The translations under genes and the position numbers were made by a program. From positions 1 through 64,000 of the forward strand of contig ADNK01000506.1 of assembly GCA_000320545.1 (NCBI GenBank): a stretch of DNA of 64,000 bases, written 5' to 3'. How positions within the stretch are numbered: the stretch's first letter is position 1; every line of letters starts with the position of its first letter. Below, piece by piece: positions 33,207 to 46,824 of this stretch. The stretch is from Bigelowiella natans CCMP2755 (lineage: Eukaryota; Cercozoa; Chlorarachniophyceae). Under the pieces are notes generated by a model that was given only the letters and a program-made list of their open reading frames with translations, made no database searches and was not told where the DNA came from.

Positions 33207-34917
33207 GACACTACACCGTGCATGTGCATGCGTGTGTGTGTGGGGGGGAGGGGGATTTTGTCATGTGCTTATGTGCAACTTTGCAGGTATTTGTCCACGG
33301 AATTTCTATTTTTTGTTCGTTTCATCTCTGGAGCTAACAGGGAGGGCACGGTCTAGCTCTCCGCATTCTGAGCATTGCACGTGTGCGTCCCACTTCTAGC
33401 TAGACTTATGCAAGCTGTTGTTGCGACAAAACAGGATGTATCTCATGCATATGATGGCGAATGAGACATGAATGCTAGAGAACAGGATGATGACTACACT
33501 GTATGTTACCCACATGCTAGCATGACCAAACATCTGTGCAGGCTACTAGCAGGCCTGCTAGCCAGTGGGCTGAGGTGTGTTGGTGTGTAAATTGCACGTG
33601 CACACGTCTAGACGTGACACCTTGCGCATTTGCTAGCCGTGCATGGTCTAGGTTGCCATGATCTAGCAATGGTGCATGCATGCGGAACAAATCACTACAT
33701 AGATCAGCCACGCTAGCACGTCTAGATATGATAGATATACAGATGATGTGCTGCATGCAAATCTAGAAATGCACGTCGTTCAAAAGGCATCAAGCAAGAC
33801 AGTGGCTCCCTTGTAGGCACGCGCGGGCGAGGGCACACGCACGATCCCAATTACATGTTTTGTCAGGACTCTTAGCTAGCTTAGCTCTAAAGACGTGCCG
33901 CTCGCTTCGTCACACCTCTAGACTTGCTAGCTTGTCATTACATGTGCTAGATGTAGCTTCACTAGCTAGTCTCATCATTGTCATGCACTAGTGCATTCAG
34001 CGTGGCATACTGTACAAAATGGTTGAACTTCTAAACCGCCAATGCGAAACGTATTGTCTCGACATAATAGACTCTTAACAATGCGACTGCATCTCTAATT
34101 GAAGCGACATGTGCACTACAAAGCATTTACAATCTATCTAAAAGTACCAGAACCCGTTGTCTGCAGATAGAGAATGCCTATTAAAAAATGGTCTCCTATC
34201 GCTCGAACCACTCTTGTTACCGCTACTTCGTACTATTCCTGGATTATTACGAGTAGGAAAATATGTAAAGTATTTTACATGAATACGATACGATACGGCA
34301 GTAAAATACATTACTTCCACGAAATGTGGGAGACTTGACTCCAGGAAACAAGGCAACATTTGAAGTAAATCCACGCCGCTGCAACCTATCGTCATATTAA
34401 TACGATATTACTATGAGCATCACTACCAACTTCCATACTCAAAATAATATAACATATTTAAATAGTTACGAGGAAATCAATTTCTTATTTATTTATTTAT
34501 AAATAACAACCGGGATTTGAAGTCGTGATGGTTTCTCTGGTGGTGACGGTGGTGATGATGAGGATGATGACGCTTTCCAGCCTGCTTCTTATGGTACGAT
34601 GACGACGACGACGACATTCCGGTACTATTGCGAGGAGAAGGCGATGTACAATATCTAACATACGCAAACAGTAACAAACACAAAAGTAAGTAAGTAAGTA
34701 AGTGACTAAGTAGTGGTGCAAGAAGAAGAACAAATGAAGGGTTAGATCAAAAGACACGGATGACGGAATTGAATATAATAACAAAAAAAGAACCAGATCA
34801 TAAACATGAGTAGTATTACCACACAAAACACAAACACACACACGCACACGTACACACCATCATCGTGGTTCTTTCAAATAGTCATTTACATTAGATATGC
34901 TAATTTGCAGCACTCAC
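33207..34917. other. Spacer between convergent genes; palindrome-rich left half
   Basis: From 33207 to about 34000 the sequence is of the CTAG/TGCA palindromic type. From 34000 on it resembles ordinary AT-rich flank, with a (TTTA)n run near 34483-34502 and a (CAxx) run near 34825-34850. An 85-codon minus frame at 34138-34395 lacks low-complexity sequence and is preceded by an acceptor-like TTGCAG, so it could be an alternative last exon of the trehalose gene. I could not support that by homology. Confidence 0.45.
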
Positions 34918-34969
34918 TTAAACACGTACAATCAATGACCTGCTAATTTCAGCTAACAGCGTCTCAACC

Positions 34970-35001
<32 letters not shown>

Positions 35002-35202
35002 GTGGTGGATAATTATCGTTGTTATTATTCTTGTAGCACTCGTCATCATCATACTACACTACCTCCTGTGCATCCGACACGTAATGCTTAGCATGAGAGA
35101 GCTTCTTCCCAATCTAAGACAAGGTAACATCATTCCTTCACTTTTGTAAATATCCGCTCATTATATTTAAATATATATAAAATATCCGTTCATTATATAT
35201 AA

Positions 35203-35246
<44 letters not shown>

Positions 35247-35266
35247 CACATACTTACTAAATACTT

Positions 35267-35304
<38 letters not shown>

Positions 35305-35517
35305 ATCACCGTGCATGTGAAAACCGCAGCAGCATTTGCTCCAGGAAGCAACTTTACATGATGATGATGATGATGATGATGATGATCACTACTCCTTCCT
35401 TGCGGCAATCTTGCCCCCCCCCCCCCCCCCCCTCCAAAGAGTCGACCATTTACTCGTCGCAGTCGTTTTTTCCGATGTGATTCGAGGAAATATAAGTGTT
35501 TCTTGGTATCATTAGGA

Positions 35518-35549
<32 letters not shown>

Positions 35550-36455
35550 CGATGGCAATGATGCTCTGTTATTATTGGTATTGTTATTATCATTAATATC
35601 GTTGTCAGCATCACTAGTATTCTTAACATTGTCGTCGTTGTTATCTTTTAATGGTTCTTCTCGCTTGAAGGAAGAAGAGGAAGAAGAAGAAAGACGACGA
35701 CCAGATCCTGCTGCTCCTTGTTCTTTTTCTTCTTTATCTTCTTTATCTCCTCCTCCTCCTTTTTCTAGTTGTTATTATATGATAATAGGCCATTTACATC
35801 ATCTACCACATTCCATAATCGTTATTCTCATCGTATTGATGATAGTGTAAGAATAATAATAGCAAAAATAGCTGGATAGTAGGTGGTGATGATAATGATA
35901 ATGATGATGATGATGATGATGATAAATGATTGGGTACTACGGCTACTACTACTACTACTACAACTACTAGCTAGCTAGTAATAGTAGCAGTTGTTAGTAC
36001 CCATTATTGTGTTCCATTTTGGAAGAAGAGAAGGATTATGCTCGAGCAGGAGAACCTCATCATCTGTGGTCCTCCTCCTCCTCATCCTCGTCGTCGTGCT
36101 TCTTTTAGGGTCAATGCTGCTGCTTTCAATTCTCAAACTACTACTACTAGTAGTGGTGGTAGTAGCTGCAGCAGCGGGGTCAGAAGAAGAATGAGGAGGC
36201 GATGACGATGACGACGATGAAGAGATGGTAATTGGGATTGTAGGAGTAGGCCCTGCATCTTCGTATTGTTTATTGAGCAAAGATGATGATTGAGGAGGAG
36301 GAGGAGGAGGAGGATGATCATCATGAGTCGATGATGATGAGGAACTGGGAGTTGAGGACGATATCATCATCATCCTCTGTTGTTGTTGCTGCTGCTGCTG
36401 CATAACCCCCAAAGGTGTCGCAGTCGTGGTCGTAGTCGTAGTCGTTGGTAGCGCA

Positions 36456-36487
<32 letters not shown>

Positions 36488-38561
36488 TGTCGCAGTCGTA
36501 GTCGTAGTCGTAGTCGTTGGTAGCGCACTACTACTACTACTACTACTAGTAGTAGTAGTAGCAGTAGTATTCGTTAAAAACTGGTGACCCATCATCCTAT
36601 TTACAACTTGAAACAAATCTGACATAAAACAGAAGGAAACTAAGATAATGATGATGATAACAAGTATGAATTATTCATCATGATAACGATGTGGACGGTG
36701 ATATCAATCAATCGCTTTCAAGAACAGACAAACAAAGACTAATATGTCATCATCGTCATTATCATCATTATTATCATCATCATCACCCTCATCTAATTTT
36801 GTGAGATTTCCAATGCACATGATAAAGTCCATAGACCCGTCAAATCTTGAAGTCAAACAAATATAATATCAACATATATATTGTGTATATATTGTGTATA
36901 TATTGTGTATATATTGTGTTTAGCAGCAGAGAGATCATCCTCCACAGAGGATGCTATGTTGATGATGATCATAACTAATAATTAATAATAATAATACTCA
37001 TGATGGACCACGACATATCTTAACAACAGCAGACATAATAGCACGTAGTATCATCATCATCATCGGGTGTTAGGATACTCCTCACGTCCTCCCCCTCCTC
37101 CTCCTCCTCCTCCTCCTCCTCCTCCTCATCATCATCATCATCGCGATCCAGTAATTTATTCTTTCTTCTTCTTAGTGGTAGGTTACTAGAATGATGATGA
37201 TGATGATGATGCTGATGATGATGTATGTATGTGTATCATATTCATTCATTACCCTGCACTACTATTACAGTCGTCGATAGTTGATGTTGAAGAAGAAGAA
37301 GAAGAAGGAGGAGGAGGAGGAGGATGTTTAGCAGCATTTGTAACTGTTTCTGCTGCCAAAGCAGAAAACCCGAACTTCTTCTTCTTCTTCTTCTTCTTGA
37401 TCTTGTTGTTGTTGTTGTCTTCATTGTTCTTGTTGTCGTTCTTCGTTAATGATGGTGATGATGAAGATGAAGAAGAAGCATGGACAGCATCATGGCTGCT
37501 GCTTGTTGGACAAGAAGAAATTTTCGATGATGGTACTATTGCCTCTTGAGTATTTGGTCTTTTTGTGTTGTTCTTGTTCATTATCTTCTTGGTTGACAAC
37601 GAGGAGGATGAGGCTGCTGATGATGTCTTCTTCTTCTTGGTGGTGGTGGTAGTAGTAGTGCATAAGGAACCATCATCACTCAAAGATGGTAAGACTGCTG
37701 CTGCTTCTATCTTGTTATTCTTGTTGGAATTGGTAGTTTTATTGGTACTGGTTAAATCCTCATCATCATCAGCACCAGCATCAATTGTAGCTTTACTACT
37801 ACTACTACTACTACTAGTACTTGTAGTAGGTGCAGTAGCTGTGATGCCACGTGTGGTAAAAACAACCTTTAAAGTAGTATTACAACAAATCATCGTCACG
37901 ACAGTGATAATCATAATCATAATCATAATGATCATGGGGTGAGAATGATGAGACGTGGACATTGTGCTAAATGTAATGTCCATCATTTGGCAGTTGTATG
38001 TAGTCGTGGGGTCATTCATGATCACCATTACCATAATAATAATAATAATCATCATCATCCTACATACTACTACAGCCTGTATCTATATACCTTCTTCTGC
38101 CACCATCTAAGATAATGCTGAAAGATTTTCACTGTCGCTGCTCCTTTTGACAATCCAACCTTTATAATGTTGTAGTTGTTGCTTGTTGTTATAGAACGTA
38201 GTATTAGTCAAGAGGAAAAAGAGGAAGAAGAAAAAAGAAAGAAAAAGAAGTTGCTAGCATGATGATAATGATGATGATGATGATGGTGGTGATGGTGAGA
38301 TAATATTGTTTTATTTATAACAATGTAGTATTAGCATCAATCAATCAATGAATCAATGGTCGCGGAACGATAATCTAGGCATGAAGTTAAATGATAATTT
38401 GAAAAGGAGGCATTATTAATATCACTATGATGATGATCATCATAATAGCACTATCTAATTATCATATGAAACGTAGTAGTATTATCACTATGATGATCAT
38501 TGTCATAATGGCTATATCTAATTATCATATATCAAACGTCCTTCAGTCGTCATCATAGACC

Positions 38562-38592
<31 letters not shown>

Positions 38593-38936
38593 TTCTCACC
38601 GGTCGTATTTGTATTGCTGAAGATGTGTCTTGAATTTCAGTGGAAGTGTTAGATAGGATACCACCTAATAATAATGATAATAAATAAATAAAAATAATAA
38701 TTCACATAATAATACACATGCATCATCTAAACACATAACGTACTGCTGCTACTACTACTACTACTCATACTATTATTACTATTACCACGAAGATGGATCA
38801 TGAGATCGTTTGCTTGTTTGTCGGCGAATCTAAAAGGAAAGTAGTAGTAGTAGTAGTAGTAGCAGCAGCAGCAGAAAGGAAGAGAAGGAGGAGGAGTAGG
38901 AGTGCATTAGCATCATCATGTTAAAAATCAAACATG

Positions 38937-38969
<33 letters not shown>

Positions 38970-39183
38970 AACTATTGTTATTATTATTATTAGTAGTAAC
39001 ACAACACAACAATACCCTCGTTGGGCATCATGATAATGCCAGCTGCAAGTTGTTTCATGCTCACGGATAAAGGTTCTCGGTGTTCTCTCCATGAAATACG
39101 TGAAAACCTGAACAATTGACGGTAGAAGTCACTCACTCACTGCTGGGTGTGGATCATAAGTGTGCGAGTGCAAGTGTAAGTGT

Positions 39184-39223
<40 letters not shown>

Positions 39224-39498
39224 ATGCATCGTCGTCATCAACAATATTACCACCACCACCAACAGCAATAACAACAACAACAACAACAACAATGTAAAAC
39301 GACTATATTATTATCGTTGATATTGTAAATAATATGTATACGAATATTTATCGTTCATTCATCATTGAATATCACCACCACCACCACCACCACCTACTCC
39401 TACTACTGCTACTACTACTAGTAGTAGTACCTTTTTGACTCTTGATTTCCACGAGAAATCAATGGAATCAAACAAAGCATGCCAGTGGGGATCATCCT

Positions 39499-39529
<31 letters not shown>

Positions 39530-39585
39530 CAGTAGCAGCAGTAGCAGCAGTTATCGAATCTTAGTAACAATAATAACCATACTAT

Positions 39586-39617
<32 letters not shown>

Positions 39618-40118
39618 CTCTGTTATAATAATAGTAATAATAGTAATAAAAACAACAACCCAGTCCTACCTTCCCCCTCTTCAAGAAAAATCCATTTTCA
39701 GCAGCTAGCCATACCTAACATTATTAGATTAACAATAAGTGTGAGATATAAATTGTTGTGTGTATGATGTGTTTAATTAGGGTTGTTAAGTAGGAAGGAC
39801 ATCTACTACAATTGCTGCTAATACTGCTACTACTACCTCAGAGTCACCAAAAGCTTCTATAAGCTCGTCCCTTGTTGCATTACTTAGAACAACGACAGTT
39901 GTCTTTCTGGTATTGTACGCCATATGTTGTGACATTATATGTAGTAGTAGTGGTGTCATCGTCATCATCATTATCATCATCATCATCACATCATTACATC
40001 TACACTACCACTACTGCTGCTAACGGTATTATTTATGAATCAATCATATTACGGGTCGTTTGCCAGCTTTTGTACGAGTTTTCGAACTTTGGTAGATATC
40101 TAATAATAATGTGTGGTT

Positions 40119-40150
<32 letters not shown>

Positions 40151-40665
40151 AGCACAAGACAACAAACCCACCAATAAATGTCACAATATCAGCTACTATC
40201 TCACCACCACCACCACCACTACTATTCTACTACTACTACTGTTACTATCATCGTTATCGGTCAGTAATGCTGATTGACTGGTTGATTGATCGATTTATTG
40301 ATTGATGGTAGTAGGCACTACTACCTGATTTAGTTTTGAATGGTAAGAAGGAGTCCTTTTGATATCCCTAAAGAAGAGGGTGAAGAGGAAGAAGAGGAAC
40401 AAAAAGCAGAGAAAATTGAATATGATGATAAACATGATGTTGTGAATAAGTACTACTTCTACTGGTAGTAGTAGTAGTAGTAGTAGTAGTAGTGACAGCA
40501 CCTATCTCTTGCCACGTTCGGTGTGAGAGTTCCTCCTAGTCCTGTGATCAGGAATCGATGTCTTGCATGACGAAAAGCCTTGCACACCTTGAATGGTGGA
40601 GAACCAATCATCATCATCATTTCTTATATAATTTATAGTCTTAGTTGTCATCATAAATCATGGTA

Positions 40666-40700
<35 letters not shown>

Positions 40701-42350
40701 AATGCAAGTAACCCTAATGCCGACTCAGATGATAATCTCCAAAGTTGATTCACAGGTTTCTCTCCTCCTCCTCCTCTAACTAACACACACCACCACCACC
40801 ACCACCACCACCACCACCATCATCATCATCATGGCAAAGTAGTAGCAGCAGTAAGTACTAACTAAGTAACCAACCAATTAGCACCTCACTCACCTTGGGA
40901 ATATTAAGTCGCGTTGGAAGATTCATCCCCGTACCTGATGATGACCAAACGACCATTTTCAAGGGGGGCCATCACTGTACTGCTACTATAAAAATTCCTA
41001 CTACTACTGTCACGCTTGTAGTTCGTTGTAACAATAACAAATATAAGCACTACTACTACTACTACTAGTACTAGTACTAGTAGTAGTGGTCATCTCCCCT
41101 CCAAAACTTATAATTAGCAGCATCCATCTACCCACCTCACCTTTTTCATCATGTCTTGGTTGAATATCTTCCAAAGAACCAAGGAATCTATGCGCCCAAC
41201 TTGCTGTTGAATGTTCCATCACATACCTAATAGCGACAACAACAACAACAATAGTAACAATAGCAGTAACTGTGGTAATAACATGAATATTTAGTGCAGC
41301 GATGTGTTAGCACCCACCTATAGGCGTACTTGTGCAGACGTTCTCTTTCCTCAGCAGACATTTCTAATGCGTATCTAACGAAGAAGACGATGATGCATAG
41401 CAACAAACACGATGGTTTATTAAATGATTGATCATCTACAAGTACTCACCAACAAATATGATGATTGTTGTCCTGTACGTAGTATCTAAAGAAGAGCATG
41501 CTATGTCTAGCAAGCTGCTTTCGTAACTTTGGAGAGAGGGTCGTCATATTTTCACCACCATCATCATCATCTTCATCATCATCATCAGTATATAATACTC
41601 ATCATCACCTGATCGTGCTTCCAAATTTCTGAACGTTCCATGGATTCACCTTTATTTATCATCATCATCATCTTAACCATCATCAAGCTTTAAATAGTAT
41701 CATGATTACTACTATCCAAGCACCTGTAATGATCCAGCTCCTAGTGATTTTGCAGCGCCTATTCATATTATGGTAATAATCAATCAATCACACATCATTC
41801 ATTATTATTACATCTGCTGTCTAATTGGAACGTGTTTTTTATCATCTAGGTTAGGTGAAAAAGGGAACAATATCACTGTAAAAGAATGCTGGTGATGATG
41901 ATGATAATAGTAAGGAGCTGGGGATGATGTATATTGTTCCTCTTGAAACAAAAATAATAAAAAGAGAAGAAATAATAATAATAATAACAGCATCATCATC
42001 GCACAAAAAAACATTATCATCATCAGAAATTATAATAATAATAGTAATAATAATAATAATAATAATAACAGCAGGATCATCGAATCAAAAACATCATCAT
42101 CATAATAACAGCATCATCATCGTCTTCTTCTTCCTCCTCAACCTCCTCCTTAACCTCATCATCATCATCATCGATATCGTCACTATTTACTACCAGTGAA
42201 TTCAGAAAGAATTAAGACTCCATGTTTGTCTTGCTGACACGTTACGAATCTGTGGATGATGATGATGATGATAATGATGATGATGGTGGGCATTATTTGT
42301 GGTGGTGTTATTTGAAAGAAACCTATAATAAGACGGAATATCACATCACA

Positions 42351-42388
<38 letters not shown>

Positions 42389-42808
42389 CATATATCATAT
42401 GCATGTGTTTGGGTGTCGTCGTTGTCGTCGTCGTCCAGAGTATCCTCATTCCTTCTTCTTCTTCTTCTTCTTCTTCTTCTTCTTCTTCTTGTTGTTGTTG
42501 TTGTATCCATGGTAAAAATAATAATAATACGTACTCATGCGCCACAAGATTCATTCCATCCCGAACACTGGATATCACAAGAGCATCCGCAACACGGTAC
42601 AAAGCCACAAGCTCGTGGAAAGAAACATTCTTTTGGAGATAGTGAATAGGCATTGAAGACAATGTTCCAAAACGACCGTTGATCCTCCCAACGATCTCAT
42701 GTGTCTGTCTATTCAATCCCATATGTGATTCTGAGCGAGATGATGTGCTCGTCTTATTCCATGCAGATGCAACCTGATTGATGATAATGATGATTGGTTA
42801 TTGATTCT

Positions 42809-42846
<38 letters not shown>

Positions 42847-43070
42847 CATATGGAGGTGGTAATGGTGCTGCTGCTGTGCCGATCATGCAATGAATTATAT
42901 TAAATCTAGTTATCATCGTCGTTATCATCATCATTATAGTACGTCTACCTCTATCTACCATCTACAGTACCTACTATTATTACCTGCAACAACACTACAT
43001 TGCCAATCCATTTGGGATTTTCTTTCAAGAACCTCTCGATGGCATATCTGTCAATATAATCATGGGCAAG

Positions 43071-43139
<69 letters not shown>

Positions 43140-43783
43140 ATGGCTGCTACCAAACAAAAACAAAAACGATGAATCAAACGTATCGATTTATATCTTCACA
43201 TCAATTATATTTTGATGATGATACTGCTGTCTGTATTTTAAATATGAGAAAAACTTGCAACGACTTACAATTTATGAGGAATGCCTTTGATGTGGTCAAA
43301 TCGATCAAAGCCAAGAAGGACTTTCCTTCCTATTAACGACATACATACATACATATATACATACATACATACAACAAGAGTAACAAAATAATCTCACAAA
43401 CCCAATCATTTGCAACGGAAACGACGTACTGAATGAGTACTACCATTTCATTCAACAAGCGCTAAATACACACACTAAGCACAATACCCTTGTAGTCTTG
43501 TTCCAATTGAGCCACAAGATCTTTCACCTTACCATTAGAAAAAGAGCAACAACAACAATCGTGATAATAATGACGAAGATATACGAACAAGTGCGTGTCA
43601 CAAAAATCAGTCAAGGAAAATCATGATGGTGATGATGATGATGATGATGATGACGATGACGATGTCATCAATTTCGCAGTTGCAGTCGGATGTGATCAAC
43701 GTTAGGGATGTAATTATCTATAACTAATCAATGCATCAGTACTTTCTAGAACTACTTGTCATTCATTTTTCGTCCATCTTTTA

Positions 43784-43816
<33 letters not shown>

Positions 43817-44043
43817 GTATTAATTTAGAACATCATCGTTCATTCTGCATTACAACCTACTAGAACTATTCCTTGTACCACCATCATACATCCAATAGAC
43901 GAAAAAGAAGAACAACAAGAAGAAGAAGAACAAGAAGAAGAAGTAGAAGAAGACACAATTAAAGAGCAACCTCTTTTGTTTCCAACGCTTTGACGAAACG
44001 GTTGGTTTCAATCCCAATGGGACAGGTTGTTATCTGTTTTGGC

Positions 44044-44087
<44 letters not shown>

Positions 44088-44235
44088 TTTTATAATAGTA
44101 GTGAGGAGCGGCACCACCAGCACTTTCAATAGAACAAGAATCATAATGAAAACAAAATAAAGGACGACACTTAAATTATTGAACATATTGTTCGAGAAAC
44201 GACAAGGTATAGCTATCATCGTTGAAATTACTGGA

Positions 44236-44267
<32 letters not shown>

Positions 44268-44431
44268 CACAAATGATCATCATCTATCTATCTATCTATC
44301 TATCTATCTCTCAGTACTACTCAGTGACTCACCGTACAATGATCATTGCCCCTTACCACTATACCATCATTCGAATGTACCTACCATATGGATGGAAGTA
44401 TAACAGGTGTAAGAAATGTTAATGATGCTTC

Positions 44432-44466
<35 letters not shown>

Positions 44467-45481
44467 AAGAGGTTTGTGGGTAAAAGAGAAAAGAAGAAAA
44501 AGAAGAAAAAGAAGAAGAATCGAGTTTTGATAAACATAATACCCCCAGAACGCGAACACAAGCACTTTCGAAATGGCGAGCATATTCGTGAATTTGGAAC
44601 CTAGAAAGTACCAAGAGATCGTACAGTTGTTGTTGAAGAATTTATGCTGTGTGGATTTTTTTCTTCGGTAATATTTTGTAGAATTTCTCTATCATCCTTG
44701 TAGTGTATTGATCACACTATAATCGATTCAATGCAATAAATAAGAATCAACGGGGTATAAAATATTTTTACCCAATAAGGTCAGCTCCCAAAACACCATT
44801 AAGTAGCTCTGCTCGCACAGGTAATATCCGATAAATCTCCGAGGAAGGGAAAGGAATATGGAGAAAGTATCTGAGTATTTTCAACATTTCATCAAACAAA
44901 CAAACAAACAATAAGGAACAAATATCTCAATATGTCCTTTGATCAAACAACATTTTTTTCTCACTACACAAAAACTAATATTTCCCCCCACCCTATACGC
45001 ATTTGCGGCTGTTTCTTGCGAAGAAGATTTGGTAGTAGGAGTAATGGATAATCATGAACCCACACCTAAGGAAGGGTAAAAGAAGGTGATGGTAATGAGA
45101 TTAGATGACTAATTGGTAGTTTGACTAGTACCAGATCTCCAGGTTTCCATGTCTCCAATATGACCTTTGCCACCTCTTTATTCGCTTGTTCGTAGCTGTT
45201 TGTGGTGGTGTTATTACTTACTTACTTACTTACAACATGTTATCAATCAATGGACTACTACTACTCTATCAAGTAGTACAAATAAGGAGGATGACAGAAC
45301 AAAGGAGGATTTCGAGGTGAATGCAGAATACCATTCGAATGCGTCCTGCATATTATCGGCACTTGCCATTGGCAATGGCATATAATGGAAAACCTACGTT
45401 GTTTGAATTTCACGCAAATAACACAATAACATAACTAAGGAGTTGGCTACAATTATTATCATCTATCTATTGCGATTGTTA

Positions 45482-45517
<36 letters not shown>

Positions 45518-46306
45518 TTTCCAATTTGGTAGTAGTAAGTAGCAGCGGCTCCCTACTAAGTTGAATCATTAGAATCATCATCGCATGTTGTTGCCACACT
45601 AATATACCGAATACAGAAGATTATTTGAAAAATCTTGGAAAAAAGTATCCCCAACGTCCTTTGGAAGAAATACTGGATGCCAGCCTAATAGTTGAACAAG
45701 AGGACCAATGCTGCAACTTATATATGCACGTGATACTGATGATGTGGGGGTAGAAGTAGAGAATTTGGTGTTGTTATTAAAATATTAATACAACCGATCT
45801 CTAGAAGGTTCTTTAAAATCCAAGGGTGTTCTGAGGGGGGGGCCTGCACGTACCCCACTAGCTCAACTCTATCAGTAACATCAACAAATCAAAATAAAAA
45901 AAATAATAGTGCAAACTCAGCACCATTGACTGTCTTGTCGATAAACGAAGAATTAGACGTAAGCCTTGTCGTACCCTTCTAGTGTTCTGAGGGCCCGATT
46001 AACCCCCCCTTCAAGGAACTCAATTTTCCTTTTCCCGTAATCTATCTGCACAGGTAGACAACCAGTAGCAACCAAAATTCTAGATCGCCCTCCACCCTGT
46101 GGTTCACCATGCTCTAGTGGGCTCTTCATAGCTCGAGGGGGCAGCTTAGTTTGCATGGTGGGTATAATTGGTGCGGGAATAGCGCCAGGGCGAGACTTTT
46201 TCGAGTCAATTTCTTCTTTGTCTTCCTCATGTGGTACATCCAATGAAGAAGAAGAAGAAGGTAGGATTATCTTAGAGGCGTAATCTTGAGTAGGAGTTGT
46301 TTCCAT
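34918..46306 (-). CDS. Trehalose-6-phosphate synthase (GT20) with degenerate phosphatase-like C-terminal domain
   Basis: About 25 small exons over 11 kb, split by microsatellite-filled introns. From the start at 46306: SRILVATGCLPVQID; HPVFLPKDVGDTFF; VFHYMPLPMASADN; ANKEVAKVILETWKPGDLVL; WVHDYPLLLLPNLLRKKQP; FLHIPFPSSEIYRILP; FQIHEYARHFESA; ITTCPIGIETNRFVKALE; LLGFDRFDHIKGIPHKL; the large exon at about 42515-42770 (VGRINGRFGTLSSMPIHYLQ...SSVRDGMNLVAHEY); GVLILSEFTGS; and ALEMSAEERERLHKYAY. These are GT20 landmarks, with UDP-glucose-site Arg and Lys kept in DRFDHIKG and Asp in RDGMN. The phosphatase-like part begins RFLITGLGGTLTP (about 40555), then VVVLSNATRDEL, WLAAENGFFL, FMERTPRTFIREHE, LSKGAATVKIF, CIGNLTKLDEDLFQVV (about 36800 plus 36610), VFTCTV, IGKKLSHAKHYVSDAQEV and VETLLAEISRSL. 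HAD catalytic motifs are substituted. Exon edges are approximate; the region 35270-36610 is uncertain because of coding-compatible triplet repeats. Confidence 0.93.
35208..35300. repeat. Two (TA)n tracts in the trehalose gene
   Basis: TA runs at about 35208-35242 and 35271-35300, separated by a short unique piece, in the intron after the VFTCTV exon. Other dinucleotide tracts in this gene include (GT)n at 39187-39221, (CA)n at 42358-42386, (TA)n-(GT)n at 43073-43137 and (TA)n at 44051-44086. Confidence 0.95.
40667..40701. repeat. (GAT)n triplet array, typical of this gene's introns
   Basis: About 11 GAT units. Similar GAT/ATC, ACT/AGT, GAA/TTC or CCA arrays lie in nearly every intron of the trehalose gene, for example 35521-35548, 38562-38592, 39503-39530, 40800-40832, 42450-42490, 42812-42846, 43784-43816 and 44433-44465. 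Confidence 0.95.
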
Positions 46307-46820
46307 CTCCTTTTTCTCCTCCTCCTCCTCTTCTTACTACTTATCTTCTCACTAGTTTAAGACAGTATGCTCAGAGTCCAGTGGCATCTATCTCAGTTGA
46401 TCAATTGAAAGGTATCCCCGCATTCGTTGCAATGAGGCTTGTTGAGAGGAAGGGCATGCTGGAAGAGTGGGACTACTTACTTGAGCTTACTTCTCCTCCT
46501 CCTCCTCCTCCTACTATTTCCTATTACTACTTGTGATTATTTGTTGCGGGAAGAAGAGAAGACTCTCAAGAGGGAGAGAATAATAATCTGAGGAATAACT
46601 CGAGATGATAATAATAATCGCAATGAGATAAATGATGATGTTGAACAAATGTCTTTTCAGAACTAAATCACACTTTAACCGTAAAACTTCTGAAATATTG
46701 TGTCCATATTTTTTTCTGAAAGGAGTTGCATCATTTTCAATGATCATCTCCGCAAAACCCGACGAAATTCAAATTTCAAGACTCTTTCAAAACCAAAGTT
46801 CTGCTGGGGGGCCCCTCAGA
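46307..46820. other. Upstream flank of the trehalose gene
   Basis: This contains (TCC)n-type runs at 46317-46332 and 46494-46511. Between them is a plus-strand stretch (about 46360-46490) reading SPVASISVDQLKGIPAFVAM and then RLVERKGMLEEWDYLLEL, which looks coding-like but has no partner exons or family that I can identify. The minus-strand promoter of the trehalose gene should lie here. Confidence 0.4.
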
Positions 46821-46824
46821 TGAT

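Noticed and set aside
34138-34395. Possible extra last exon of the trehalose gene
   Set aside because: The gene already has a plausible stop after VETLLAEISRSLIVRV at 34918. The extra frame shows no family match, although a GTACGTG donor-like site leaves it possible.
35503-35850. Plus-strand frame starting with poly-Asp
   Set aside because: This is the complement of repeat-rich DNA in the trehalose gene; it has no domain and its composition is set by GAT and GAA arrays.
37249-38058. A 269-codon minus-strand frame with Thr, Ser, Asn and Lys runs
   Set aside because: It lies exactly where the trehalose gene needs an intron between the LRWWQKK and DFIMCIGN exons, and its length comes from stop-free triplet arrays.
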